Shown: positions 6,824 to 14,555, numbered from the stretch's first letter. The stretch is 64,000 nucleotides of DNA from Streptomyces sp. NBC_01788 (GCF_035917575.1 NZ_CP109090.1:4278001-4342000), one strand, 5' to 3'. The notes: generated by a model from the sequence alone, not told the origin. Made by a program: numbers and translations.

Positions 6824-7858
6824 ATGCAGAGATCAGAAGAGCGGGTCGAGGAGGCCGAGTCCGCCGACGCGGACGGAGCGGCGGGGGACGACGCCGCTGC
6901 CGGCTGGCCCCGTCACTGGCCGCTGCTGTTGCTGGGGGCGGCCGTCGTTCCCGGCACGGTGCTGTACCTCGGGGGCCAGTGGATGGAGACGCCGGCGATG
7001 CAGGCGTGGCGGACCGTCTGTCTTGCCGTGACCGTTCAGGCGCTGCCCTTCCTTCTGCTGGGTACGGCCCTTTCCGGTGCCATCAACGCGTTCGTGCCGG
7101 CGGCGGTGTTCAGCCGTGCGCTGCCGAGTCGGCCCGTGCTCGCCGTGCCGGTGGCCGGCGTCGCGGGAGTCGTCCTGCCGGGCTGTGAGTGCGCGTCGGT
7201 GCCGGTGGCGAACCGTCTGATCGGACGGGGTGTCACACCGGCAGCCGCGTTCGCGTTCCTGCTGTCGGCGCCCGCGATCAACCCCGTGGTGCTGACGGCC
7301 ACCGCGGTGGCCTTCCCCGGGCAGCCGGCCATGGTCGCCGCCCGGCTGCTGGCCTCGCTGGGCACGGCGCTGGCCATGGGCTGGCTGTGGCTCTGGCTGG
7401 GGCGGGCCGAGTGGCTGCGGCCGGTCGTGCGGCACAGCGGGCACCAGACGGGTGGCAGCCGGTGGCGGGAGTTCCGGACCGGCTTCCAGCACGACTTCCT
7501 GCATGCGGGCGGCTTCCTGGTGGTGGGCGCGATGGCGGCGGCCACGTTCAATGTCGCGGTGCCCCGCTCCGTGCTGGACGCGTTCTCCGGTTCGCCCTGG
7601 CTGTCGGTGCTGTTCCTGGCCGGGCTGGCGATCGTGCTGGCGGTGTGTTCGGAGGCGGACGCGTTCGTGGCGGCCTCACTGACCGGGTTCTCGCCGGTCG
7701 CACGGCTGGCGTTCATGGTCGTCGGCCCGATGGTCGACATGAAGCTGATCGCCCTGCAGGCGGGGACCTTCGGCCGGGCCTTCGCGGTCCGGTTCTCCGC
7801 CGCCACGGTGGTCGTGGCGGTTGTGTTCAGCGCGCTGATCGGAGGAGCACTGCTGTGA
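6824..7858 (+). CDS. DUF318/UPF0718 (YraQ-like) permease
   Basis: 344 residues. I place the start at ATG 6824, with GGTGGGG upstream; an in-frame extension to 6566 would read through a pseudogene. An acidic N-terminal tail of about 25 residues precedes about eight membrane helices. The family's conserved motifs are present: PGCECASVPVANRLI near residue 115, SAPAINPVVL near 150 and, in the second half, CSEADAFVAASL and GPMVDMKL. Members are thought to be metal or organo-arsenical permeases; the substrate is not proven for this branch. The 3' end overlaps the TIGR03943-type gene by 4 bp (GTGA), which is the standard partner. A role in zinc or other metal movement is inferred from the partner's His-rich loop. 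Confidence 0.8.
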   Translation: MQRSEERVEEAESADADGAAGDDAAAGWPRHWPLLLLGAAVVPGTVLYLGGQWMETPAMQAWRTVCLAVTVQALPFLLLGTALSGAINAFVPAAVFSRALPSRPVLAVPVAGVAGVVLPGCECASVPVANRLIGRGVTPAAAFAFLLSAPAINPVVLTATAVAFPGQPAMVAARLLASLGTALAMGWLWLWLGRAEWLRPVVRHSGHQTGGSRWREFRTGFQHDFLHAGGFLVVGAMAAATFNVAVPRSVLDAFSGSPWLSVLFLAGLAIVLAVCSEADAFVAASLTGFSPVARLAFMVVGPMVDMKLIALQAGTFGRAFAVRFSAATVVVAVVFSALIGGALL

Positions 7859-8607
7859 GACGCCCGCTCCAGATGACCTTGCTCGTCCTCAGCGGCGTCG
7901 GCCTGCTGCGCGTGTCCCTGTTCACCGACCTGTACCTGCGGTACGTCAACGAGGGGATGCGCGCGCTGCTCATCGCCTCCGGCGCCCTGCTGGTGCTGCT
8001 CGGCGTGGCGGACGCGGTGTCGTACGCGCGACGGCGCGAGGACGACGAAGACACCTACCGCGACGACCACGACGGTCACGGGCACCACCACTCCGGCGCA
8101 CCCCGTGCCTCGTGGCTGTTGTTCCTCCCGGCGCTGAGCCTGCTGTTCTACGCTCCGCCCGCCCTCGGCGCCTACACCGCCTCCCGCCAGCCGCCCAAGG
8201 CCATCACGCACGAGGACGACTTCGACCCGCTGCCCGCGACCTCGCCGCTTCCGATGACGCTCTCGGACTTCACCCGCCGTGTGCAGCAGGACCGCACGCG
8301 GGCCATCGAGGGGCGTACGGTCCGGTTGACTGGTTTCGTCACCTCCGGCAAACAGGGCGACGGCTGGACCCTGACCCGGATCGTCATCTCCTGCTGTGCG
8401 GCGGACGCCCAGTCCGTGAAGGTACGGATCCACGGCACCCCGGCCCCGCCGGCCGACAGCTGGGTGGCCGTCACGGGCACCTGGCACCCCGGTGGAACGC
8501 TGGGCACGAGCTCCGCGCCCGCCGCGCTCGACGCCCGCTCCGTGGAGAAGACCGACAAGCCGGCGAACGCGTACACCGACGCCCTGCCGCTCACTCCCCC
8601 GAGGTGA
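7855..8607 (+). CDS. TIGR03943 (DUF1980) family permease-associated membrane protein
   Basis: 250 residues from a GTG start overlapping the permease stop, with GGAGGAGC just upstream. Two N-terminal membrane segments (about 10-25 and 38-55) are followed by a short histidine- and acid-rich loop (DDHDGHGHHHSG, about 65-77), a third membrane segment, and an extracytoplasmic domain of about 150 residues. That domain has the family pattern VRLTGFVTSGKQG, ISCCAADAQSVKVRI and WVAVTGTW. The CC pair is conserved in the family. The His cluster suggests transition-metal binding. It most likely forms a membrane complex with the preceding DUF318 permease. Family assignment is good; function is not established. 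Confidence 0.8.
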   Translation: MRRPLQMTLLVLSGVGLLRVSLFTDLYLRYVNEGMRALLIASGALLVLLGVADAVSYARRREDDEDTYRDDHDGHGHHHSGAPRASWLLFLPALSLLFYAPPALGAYTASRQPPKAITHEDDFDPLPATSPLPMTLSDFTRRVQQDRTRAIEGRTVRLTGFVTSGKQGDGWTLTRIVISCCAADAQSVKVRIHGTPAPPADSWVAVTGTWHPGGTLGTSSAPAALDARSVEKTDKPANAYTDALPLTPPR

Positions 8608-8693
8608 GGCGGGCGCACGCCCTGGGGGCGGTGTGCACCAGTGCGCCCGGCTGTCACTCGCCCTCATCCCTGCTAGCTTCCGATTGATTGGCG

Positions 8694-8722
8694 CTGGCCA
8701 GGCCCCCACGGGGCCTGGCCAG
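8694..8722. promoter_or_regulatory. 13-bp perfect hairpin upstream of the cation exchanger
   Basis: The arms at 8694-8706 and 8710-8722 pair perfectly around a CAC loop, 28 bp before the exchanger start and 86 bp after the preceding gene. There is no T-run. It may end the upstream operon, or act as a leader structure controlling the exchanger. Confidence 0.5.
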
Positions 8723-8750
8723 TCCGTTCTGCTCAAGGGGGAGCAATCGG

Positions 8751-9929
8751 ATGACGTCCATTCTCATCTTCGCCGCCGGAGTGGCGCTGCTGATCTACAG
8801 TGCCGAGAAGCTGATCACCTACCTGGTCGGCGCCGCGCGCGGCCTGGCGATCTCGTTGTTCCTGCTGGCCATCGTGTTCACCGGGATCGAGTTCGACGAC
8901 CTCGCGTTCGGTGTGGTGCTCAACGTCGAGGGCCTGGAGGACGTCGCGCTCGGCGTCGTCTTCGGAACCGTCATCTCGCTGTCGGGCCTGGTGCTCGCGA
9001 TCGCCGCCCTCGTCGCGCCCTGCCGGGTGGAGATCCCCAAGGACTACATCGCGTTGTTCGCGGTCGCTCCGTTGATCCTGATCGTGCCGGCACTGCTCGG
9101 CGAGTTGGGGACCGTCTTCGCGATCGTTCTCGTCCTGCTGTTCGTGCTGTTCGTCGCCTACATCGCCTACCGCGAGTCCCGCCGGGCGGTGCCGACGTTC
9201 AGAAGCACGGAAGTACTCGAAGCGGTGGACAGTCCCGAACTCGTCGGCGTCGCCGCCGGGACGGCCGGGGGCGCGGGTGGTGGTGCCGGGGACCGGGACC
9301 AAGGCTCCGGTGGCCTCTACGAGACCGGCCAGGTCGGCGCGGCGAAGTCGGCCAACCGGCCGGGATGGATGCTGCTCGTACTGGCGCTCCTTGCGCTGAC
9401 CGGGATCGTCGTCGGCGCCTGGATCATGACGAAGGGAACCGAGGGCATCCTGGAGAACTTCGCGATCAGCGGCACTGTCTTCGGGGCGACGATCGCGACA
9501 CTGGTGCTGTCCCTGGAGGACATCTTCCTGACCGCGGAGCCGGCCCGGCGGGGCGCGCCCGCGATCGGTGTCGGCAACGTCATCGGCAGCGTCGTGTTCT
9601 CGGTGACCGCGAAGGTGGGCATCATCGCCCTGGCCGGCGGCGCGCTCGTGATCACCCCGGAAATCTTCAGCTGGCACCTGCCGGCCCTCGTGGCGATCAA
9701 CGGGTTCGCCGCCTACGCACTTCTCACCGGGCACCTCAGGCGCTGGCACGGCGCGGTGCTCCTTGTGGCCTACATCGCCTACTGGGCCATCAGCTTCTCC
9801 GTGTTCGGGCTGGTTCCCGTCGACGACGCCCCGGGCTCCGACGACGACGCGCGGCGACCGGGCATCGAGGCACCCGCGGTCCCGGGCGCGGCCGCCCATG
9901 CCCGCCCCGTATCACTCGGTTGGCAATAG
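8751..9929 (+). CDS. Sodium/calcium exchanger-type cation antiporter
   Basis: 392 residues from ATG 8751, after GGGGGAG; a longer frame from 8688 would run through the hairpin. Two halves each have about five membrane helices. Inverted alpha repeats are recognisable: AIVFTGIEFDDLAFGVVLN near residue 40 and TIATLVLSLEDIFLTAEP near 255, each with acidic residues (E/D) in the helix where CaCA family members bind cations. The middle loop (about 150-205) is Gly/Ala-rich and charged. It sits upstream of an EF-hand protein, consistent with calcium handling. The motifs are not the strict Na+/Ca2+ exchanger GNxxE consensus, so the ion could also be Na+ or H+. Confidence 0.7.
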   Translation: MTSILIFAAGVALLIYSAEKLITYLVGAARGLAISLFLLAIVFTGIEFDDLAFGVVLNVEGLEDVALGVVFGTVISLSGLVLAIAALVAPCRVEIPKDYIALFAVAPLILIVPALLGELGTVFAIVLVLLFVLFVAYIAYRESRRAVPTFRSTEVLEAVDSPELVGVAAGTAGGAGGGAGDRDQGSGGLYETGQVGAAKSANRPGWMLLVLALLALTGIVVGAWIMTKGTEGILENFAISGTVFGATIATLVLSLEDIFLTAEPARRGAPAIGVGNVIGSVVFSVTAKVGIIALAGGALVITPEIFSWHLPALVAINGFAAYALLTGHLRRWHGAVLLVAYIAYWAISFSVFGLVPVDDAPGSDDDARRPGIEAPAVPGAAAHARPVSLGWQ

Positions 9930-10002
9930 GTGCGCGACCCGTCATCGCCGAAAGTGTCGATAGTGTGACGGTCCGTGTCCGAACCACCTGGAGATCTCCG
10001 AG

Positions 10003-10542
10003 ATGACCACCTCCGTGCAGCTCGACCGCATCAAGACGCGCTTCGACAGCTGGGACGTGAACGGCGACGGCCGCATCGACAGGGCCGACTTCGACGCCGA
10101 GTCCAAGCGCATCCTGCGGGCCTTCGGCGAAGCTCCCGGCTCCCCGAGAAGCCGCGTGCTGAGCGACGCCTACCTGGGCATGTGGAACTTCTTCGCCGGA
10201 AAGGCCGGGATCGACAAGGAGAACGGCCGGCTGACCCCCGAGCAGTTCCACGACATCGTCAAGGAACACGTCCTGGAGAACGGCGGCACGGACTTCGGGA
10301 AGGCCATCAAGCCGACCGTCCAGGCCATGATCGAGCTGGCGGACGTGGATGACGACGACCAGATCAGCCCCACCGAGTTCAAGACCTGGCTGGACGCCAT
10401 GGGGGTCGAGAACATCGACCCGGCCGACGCGTTCCGCCAGATGCAGACCAACGGCGACGACCAGCTCTCCGCCGACGAACTGGTCCAGGCCGTCCGCGCC
10501 TACCACAGGGGCGAGATCGACGTCCCCCTGCTCGGACACTGA
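10003..10542 (+). CDS. EF-hand calcium-binding protein, calerythrin-like
   Basis: 179 residues, soluble. Hand 1 is DVNGDGRIDRADF (about 19-31), a full calcium loop. Hand 2 is degenerate (IDKENGRLTPEQF, about 69-81). Hand 3 is DVDDDDQISPTEF (about 113-125). Hand 4 is QTNGDDQLSADEL (about 147-159), with Gln in place of the first Asp. Four hands with a decayed second one, and this length, are characteristic of calerythrin-type actinomycete proteins, thought to act as calcium buffers or sensors. It follows the cation exchanger by 73 bp on the same strand, so the two may be co-regulated. Confidence 0.85.
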   Translation: MTTSVQLDRIKTRFDSWDVNGDGRIDRADFDAESKRILRAFGEAPGSPRSRVLSDAYLGMWNFFAGKAGIDKENGRLTPEQFHDIVKEHVLENGGTDFGKAIKPTVQAMIELADVDDDDQISPTEFKTWLDAMGVENIDPADAFRQMQTNGDDQLSADELVQAVRAYHRGEIDVPLLGH

Positions 10543-10587
10543 GCTGAACCCCGACACACGCCGCGCGGGCTCGCCGCTGAAAACAGG

Positions 10588-10619
10588 TGAGGCACCTACT
10601 GAACCCAGTAGGTGCCTCA
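10588..10619. terminator. 14-bp perfect hairpin after the EF-hand gene
   Basis: Arms at 10588-10601 and 10606-10619 with loop AACC. It lies 45 bp after the EF-hand gene and between convergent genes, so it can serve both directions. Confidence 0.85.
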
Positions 10620-10730
10620 TCGTCTGCCACTGTCCATGCCGACCCGTACCCGGCGACAGCCGCGTCAGACGTACGTGTTCATCCAGCACAGCGCCCAGCT
10701 GACGAGGAAGACGCCCATGGCACGAACTCG

Positions 10731-11024
10731 TCAGGGCATGCCGCTGCCCTGCCGATGACGACCCGTGTGGCTCACCATCATCACGATGAGGCCGGTCAGC
10801 GCAAGCGGGCCGAAGGACAGGAGCCGGATGTCGGGATCGCTGCTCACCAGCCCGACGATCACCTGCAGGCAAAAGGCGAAGGCAACCACCAACTGACCCC
10901 AGCCATAGAGGCGAACGCGGCGGACCAGACGCCGGTTCCAGGGGAGTGCCCAGCCACGCGTAATCGCCGCTGCGCCCGAGGTGGCGAAGAACACCGCCAC
11001 CAGAACAGAAGGTATGGCGATCAC
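10731..11024 (-). CDS. Small integral membrane protein
   Basis: 97 residues from GTG 11024, preceded by GGGAGGGACC; an upstream extension to 11096 lacks a ribosome site. Three hydrophobic segments are visible: IAIPSVLVAVFFATSGAAAI, LVVAFAFCLQVIVGLV and FGPLALTGLIVMMV, with basic residues between them (WNRRLVRRVRLYGW). No family recognised. It is convergent with the EF-hand gene and separated from the toxin-antitoxin region by two hairpins. Codon use is normal for a Streptomyces gene. Confidence 0.5.
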   Translation of the reverse strand: MIAIPSVLVAVFFATSGAAAITRGWALPWNRRLVRRVRLYGWGQLVVAFAFCLQVIVGLVSSDPDIRLLSFGPLALTGLIVMMVSHTGRHRQGSGMP

Positions 11025-11147
11025 GGTCCCTCCCTGCGCGCCGGACCCACGCCGGACGCCCCGGTGATCATCACACTCGCCGCACGCCGCGTCCACGCCC
11101 TTCCGCAGCCCCGACCCACCTGACCGGCCGGACAGTCCCGGCTACGC

Positions 11148-11192
11148 CAAGGGCGGCCCCCAACTCACGCCAATGAAGCGGGGCCGCCCTTG
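11148..11192. terminator. Hairpin with 13-bp arms
   Basis: Arms CAAGGGCGGCCCC (11148-11160) and its perfect complement at 11180-11192, with a 19-nt loop. It lies in the gene-free stretch 11025-11342. Confidence 0.6.
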
Positions 11193-11237
11193 CCCAACCG
11201 ATCCACAACAGAGCCCTGTCTGGCCCCCGGGCACGAC

Positions 11238-11271
11238 AGAGGCCGCATACGGAAATCCGTATGCCGCCTCT
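11238..11271. terminator. 16-bp hairpin with one mismatch, beside a tRNA-Pro-like fragment
   Basis: Arms 11238-11253 and 11256-11271 pair at 15 of 16 positions with a two-base centre. It lies 8 bp before the tRNA-Pro-like fragment at 11280. That is the same relative place as the terminator hairpins beside the other two tRNA-Pro 3' ends in this window. Confidence 0.55.
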
Positions 11272-11279
11272 GACCAGCG

Positions 11280-11297
11280 TCGGCGTGGCGGGATTTG
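11280..11297 (-). repeat. Degenerate third copy of the tRNA-Pro 3' end (possible old att site)
   Basis: TCGGCGTGGCGGGATTTG matches the acceptor/T-arm end of tRNA-Pro (15370-15387) and the att copy at 12282-12299 at 17 of 18 positions. Similarity stops after it. With the hairpin just before it, it looks like a decayed attachment site. Confidence 0.45.
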
Positions 11298-11315
11298 TCC
11301 AGGGGCGGTACCCAA

Positions 11316-11332
11316 TAACAAAAGTTTTGTTA
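11316..11332. promoter_or_regulatory. 17-bp perfect palindrome, probable VapBC operator
   Basis: TAACAAAAGTTTTGTTA is symmetric about G11324 and ends 10 bp before the antitoxin start. It is strikingly AT-rich for this genome. RHH antitoxins bind such palindromes to repress their own operon. No Shine-Dalgarno sequence lies between it and the ATG, so a leaderless transcript is possible. Confidence 0.6.
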
Positions 11333-11342
11333 ATTTGGCTCT

Positions 11343-11621
11343 ATGGCCACCACTCCCGAACCCGCTCCCGGCGAAGGCCCTGTCCGCCCGGTCTCCGTCT
11401 CCCTCCATGAAGGCACCATCGCCGCCCTGAGGGCACGTACCGGCAAGCGCGGCATGTCTGCTTACGTCGAAGCCCTCATTCAGCGCCAGCTGGAGCGCGA
11501 CCGCCTGCGCGAACTCATCGAAGACGCAGAAACCGAACACGGCCCCGTCGACCAGGCAGCGGTCGAGGCCAAGCGAGCCGTCCTGCGTGGTGACACCGCG
11601 GGCTCGGCGGACGCCGTGTGA
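11343..11621 (+). CDS. vapB: Ribbon-helix-helix type antitoxin (VapB-like)
   Basis: 92 residues. The first 15 are Pro-rich and flexible; VRPVSVSLHEGTIAALRARTG then fits a ribbon-helix-helix DNA-binding segment (beta strand and first helix), continued by GKRGMSAYVEALIQRQLERDR. The C-terminal 40 residues are acidic and helical (RELIEDAETEHGPVDQAA) and would wrap the toxin. The stop overlaps the start of the PIN gene as GTGA, the classic antitoxin-first arrangement. It would neutralise the toxin and repress the operon through the palindrome at 11316-11332. Exact antitoxin subfamily is uncertain. Confidence 0.75.
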   Translation: MATTPEPAPGEGPVRPVSVSLHEGTIAALRARTGKRGMSAYVEALIQRQLERDRLRELIEDAETEHGPVDQAAVEAKRAVLRGDTAGSADAV

Positions 11622-12010
11622 GCGGCACCCTCGTCCTGGACTGCGAGGGCCTGTCCAAACTCGTACGCCGCTCACCCGAGCTCACCGAGTGGCTGGCTGC
11701 GGCCGAGGCAGAGGACATCCGCGTCATCACCAGCTCCGTCACCCTCGTTGAAGCCCGTGACCCCAAGATCAACCAGGCCCGCTTCGACTACGCCGCCTCG
11801 CGCGTCAACATCCTCCCGCCCACCGAAGCCATCGCCCGCCACGCGAGCAAGCTGTTCGCGGCAGCCGGCCTGCACGGCCACAAACACGCCCTCGACGCCC
11901 TCGTGGCTGCCACCGCACTGGCCTCCCCCTCCCCAGTGACCGTCCTGACGTCAGATCCCGAGGACCTCCACATGCTGTGCGGCCCCGGCGTCCACACCAT
12001 CAAGATCTGA
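11618..12010 (+). CDS. vapC: PIN-domain ribonuclease toxin (VapC-like)
   Basis: 130 residues, the size of a single PIN domain. LVLDCEGLSKLV at the N-terminus has the first catalytic Asp; SSVTLVEARD near residue 40 supplies the conserved Glu; HKHALDALVAATAL near 92 has the third acidic residue; and VTVLTSDPEDLHML near 110 has the final Asp. PIN toxins cut specific RNAs with Mg2+/Mn2+, stopping translation when the antitoxin is lost. It is translationally coupled to the antitoxin. The pair lies between two tRNA-Pro 3'-end fragments, suggesting it arrived with a mobile element. Confidence 0.8.
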   Translation: MSGTLVLDCEGLSKLVRRSPELTEWLAAAEAEDIRVITSSVTLVEARDPKINQARFDYAASRVNILPPTEAIARHASKLFAAAGLHGHKHALDALVAATALASPSPVTVLTSDPEDLHMLCGPGVHTIKI

Positions 12011-12228
12011 CGCAGCGCGATGCCGGGTCGGCGGAGACCGTTGACTCGCTGCCGCTGGAGAGCTACCCGGCCCTGGTGTCTGCGGCCCGTCGCGTGTGGG
12101 GCTTTGGCGCCTTGCTCGTCGAGCGGACCCGGCGTCGGCATCGGCTCTCGCCGCACGCACCCGCTCACTCCCCGGGAGTGAGTTCATGATCCACTCCCCG
12201 CTCACTCCCGGAGGCTTCCCGGGAACGC
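12011..12228. other. Gene-free stretch after vapC
   Basis: No convincing gene in either direction. A short open frame on the plus strand shows no recognisable motif. Confidence 0.4.
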
Positions 12229-12266
12229 ATCAGGCCCGGTCTCCTGAGAAGGAGACCGGGCCTGAT
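12229..12266 (-). terminator. Terminator of the original tRNA-Pro locus
   Basis: A 17-bp perfect stem (12229-12245 with 12250-12266), loop GAGA, lies 15 bp beyond the displaced tRNA-Pro 3' end. It was probably the tRNA's own terminator before the element inserted. Confidence 0.75.
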
Positions 12267-12281
12267 CTGGTATTTCACCTG

Positions 12282-12323
12282 TCGGGGTGGCGGGATTTGA
12301 ACCCACGACCTCTTCGTCCCGAA
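12282..12323 (-). repeat. attachment-site copy: exact 42-bp duplicate of the tRNA-Pro 3' half
   Basis: 42 bp identical to 15370-15411, running from the anticodon loop to the discriminator base of tRNA-Pro(CGG). Identity ends at 12324. This is the far boundary (att) of the integrated element; the intact tRNA marks the other. Confidence 0.85.
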
Positions 12324-12712
12324 TGAGGTCCGGTTGCTGACCTTGCCAGCTCGGATGGCGTTTGCCCTGGTCAGAGCGTCGGGTTGGCGTGGTCTCGAGT
12401 GGTCTCGAAGGGGCTCGGAGAGTGAGTCGGCTCCCCGATGGCTCCCAGAAGGACCCTCATCTGCCACCTCAGGCTGGTCGGCGCCGACGGACTGGCGATC
12501 CGCCTTCTGGCGCGCGTGCACTGGGGCGGTCGGCAGAGATGAGACCTGCGCATTACGAGGGCTGGTGGGGGTGTGCCGGGTGGTTCCGGACGGTGCTCCG
12601 CTGGGCGGATCTGTCTGGTCAGAGCCCGTGACAGGTGTCGCGCGGCCTTCTCAGTGATGCCCTGCGCGGCACCGTCCGCCCACGCACAGCGGACCACTCG
12701 GCAGCATGTGGG
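12324..12712. other. Gene-free left end of the element
   Basis: About 390 bp with only short open frames of no recognisable content. Probably decayed element sequence. Confidence 0.4.
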
Positions 12713-13279
12713 TCAGATCTGCCCGAGGTCGATCTGCACCGGGAAGGGGGCCGTGACCTTGAGGACGCCGGTGAACACGTCCCCGTCCCGGTAGGTCTTC
12801 GTCGCAGGGTCGAGCACGTAGGTATACACCAGAGGAACACCTGTCGCGGCCTGCTCAATCCGCCAGTAGAAGCCGATGCCTGCCTTGGCGTACTGGTCGA
12901 CCTTCACGACCCGGTCGGTGGTCTCCGAGCCCGGTGATACCACCTCCGCCACCAGCAGTACGTGCTCGGGCCGGGTGGGCGTGACGTCGATCGTGTCCGC
13001 GCGGTACACCACGATGTCCGGGCGGCGATTGGTCAGCGGGACGTCCTGGAGCCGGACGTCGAAGTCCGTGTCCGCGTTCCAGTCCGGCCCCGCGGCGGCA
13101 TCCAGGGCGTTTGCCAGGATCCGGGCCAGCCGGTTGTGCCGCTTGGACGCACTCGGGCTCACGACGACCATCCCGTCAACGATCTCGATGCCGGCGCACT
13201 GCTCCTCGGACCAGGACTCGTACTCCTCCGCCGTGATCTGCTCGTGCATCCACGCCGGGGCCACCATCTCGGCCGTCAT
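12713..13279 (-). CDS. Uma2 family (DUF820) restriction-endonuclease-like protein
   Basis: 188 residues from ATG 13279, with GGGAGGTG at proper spacing; an in-frame start 18 bp earlier lacks this. The family hallmarks are visible: GIEIVDGMVVVSPSASKRHNR near the N-terminus, RRPDIVVY near residue 90, and VAEVVSPGSETTDRVVK followed by DQYAKAGIGFYWRIE. The D, E and K residues form the PD-(D/E)xK-type fold expected of Uma2 proteins. Streptomyces carry many paralogues, often of unknown role. Here it is cargo of the tRNA-Pro element. Nuclease activity is inferred from fold, not demonstrated. Confidence 0.8.
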   Translation of the reverse strand: MTAEMVAPAWMHEQITAEEYESWSEEQCAGIEIVDGMVVVSPSASKRHNRLARILANALDAAAGPDWNADTDFDVRLQDVPLTNRRPDIVVYRADTIDVTPTRPEHVLLVAEVVSPGSETTDRVVKVDQYAKAGIGFYWRIEQAATGVPLVYTYVLDPATKTYRDGDVFTGVLKVTAPFPVQIDLGQI

Positions 13280-13712
13280 GAAGCACCTCCCGGACACTGT
13301 GCGGCGGGCCCGATCCCGCTCGGTTCAGCGTACTGTCTCCAGCCCGTCGGGCACTCTGCCTCACGGCTATCGGACATCGGCAACATGCGTGCTGGCCTTG
13401 TGGGCGACGCCACCTCCGGAGCTGCGCCGCTGATCAGCGGCGGCCTGCGCTGCCTCGCTGCGGTCGCCGCAGTGGGAGCCGTCAGGGTGGACCTGCGTCG
13501 GCCCGTCACAGCGTCCGCCCACACCCCAGCCAGCCCGTAGCCCAGAGCTTCCGGGGATCGGTCTAGGCCATCGAGGGACCCGACGGCATGGAAGTTGATC
13601 TCCTCGACAGCATCGTGACCGTCTACCTGGGCGGAGCGCTTCTGAGTGGGAGGAGCTTCGGGAGCGCGTCGGCCCCCAAATGGCTTTCCAGACTCGATGC
13701 CTACTGCAACTT
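13280..13712. other. Gene-free stretch inside the element
   Basis: No gene with convincing codon use or motifs; probably decayed element sequence plus the promoter of the Uma2 gene. Confidence 0.4.
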
Positions 13713-14555
13713 CTAATCGGATGCGGTTGCGGCCGGCAGCCCCGTTTCGGGCGTCATGTGGCCGATCCCGGCATCCACGATCCACTCAGCGGCCATGGGA
13801 TCGAGTCTCCACGGGCTCTCCAGCAGCGCGGCACGCATAACGTCACGGTCTTGCACGGAGGGCGGCTCGGCGCCCAGTTTCTTCTTCCGCTCACCGTTGG
13901 AACCCCAATGAGAGTCGGTCGCATCGTCAAGGACGCGAATGAAGCGTTCGACGCGGTCGGGCCATGCGGGATGCGCCCACCACCGGGAGCAGGCCAGGGC
14001 ACCGTGGCAGGCGGTGCGCAGCAGACCGAATCGGACGCCCTTGTCCTCCATCTGTCCGGTAAAGCCGCCGAGGACCCGATCCGCGTGGTCCTCGTACTCT
14101 TCGAGGTCTTCCCTGGAGCGAGCCAGTTCGCCGAGAGTCATTCCGGTGGGGAGCCTGCGCTCAGCATTCGTCAGCCATCGGAAGAGACGACCGGCAAGGA
14201 CGTCCACGTCCTCCGCGTCGGTCCTCGCCAGTGCGGTGCTGTTCGCCGAAGTGATCCCCGACTCGATGCACCAACCCTTCAGGCGCCGACGTATGGCATC
14301 CGTGGTGTAGCTGTTGATGCGCATCATGTCGCCGTCCGACAGTCGGCCCTCGGCGTGCCAGTTCTCGATGCAGCTGTTCCGCCAGGCGCCGTTGGTGATG
14401 CCGATCGCTACGAGGTCCAGCAATGTGGCCAGGTGGCTGGGGTCCGCGCCGGCCTTGCTGCGAAGGGTCTCCTCCATGACCTCGTCGGTCATCATGGCCT
14501 GCGCTTCTTGAAGCATGCGCTGCACTTCGGGGGACATGTCGTCGTCGTTGACCAT
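13713..14555 (-). CDS. Hypothetical protein, cargo of the tRNA-Pro element
   Basis: 280 residues from ATG 14555 (GAGAGG upstream). I do not recognise a family. The protein is soluble and rich in acidic and Trp residues. It has a Met-rich acidic N-terminus (MVNDDDMSPEVQRMLQEAQAM, best read as two helices) and conserved-looking Trp/Cys patches (NGAWRNSCIENWHAEG near 55, CSRWWAHPAWPDRVERF near 190). It ends in a helical stretch containing AAEWIVDAGIGHM. Codon use is less GC-biased than in the core genes, fitting an imported gene. Neighbours are the Uma2 gene and an integrase remnant. Such genes are often phage- or element-defence cargo, but nothing here proves that. Confidence 0.55.
   Translation of the reverse strand: MVNDDDMSPEVQRMLQEAQAMMTDEVMEETLRSKAGADPSHLATLLDLVAIGITNGAWRNSCIENWHAEGRLSDGDMMRINSYTTDAIRRRLKGWCIESGITSANSTALARTDAEDVDVLAGRLFRWLTNAERRLPTGMTLGELARSREDLEEYEDHADRVLGGFTGQMEDKGVRFGLLRTACHGALACSRWWAHPAWPDRVERFIRVLDDATDSHWGSNGERKKKLGAEPPSVQDRDVMRAALLESPWRLDPMAAEWIVDAGIGHMTPETGLPAATASD

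Noticed and set aside
11142..11675. Long leftward open frame across the antitoxin region
   Set aside because: It spans two hairpins and the vapB promoter, has no motif, and opposes a clear toxin-antitoxin pair.
12096..12326. Short rightward frame ending GWRDLNPRPLRPE
   Set aside because: The ending is just tRNA-Pro sequence translated, a common false gene in Streptomyces.
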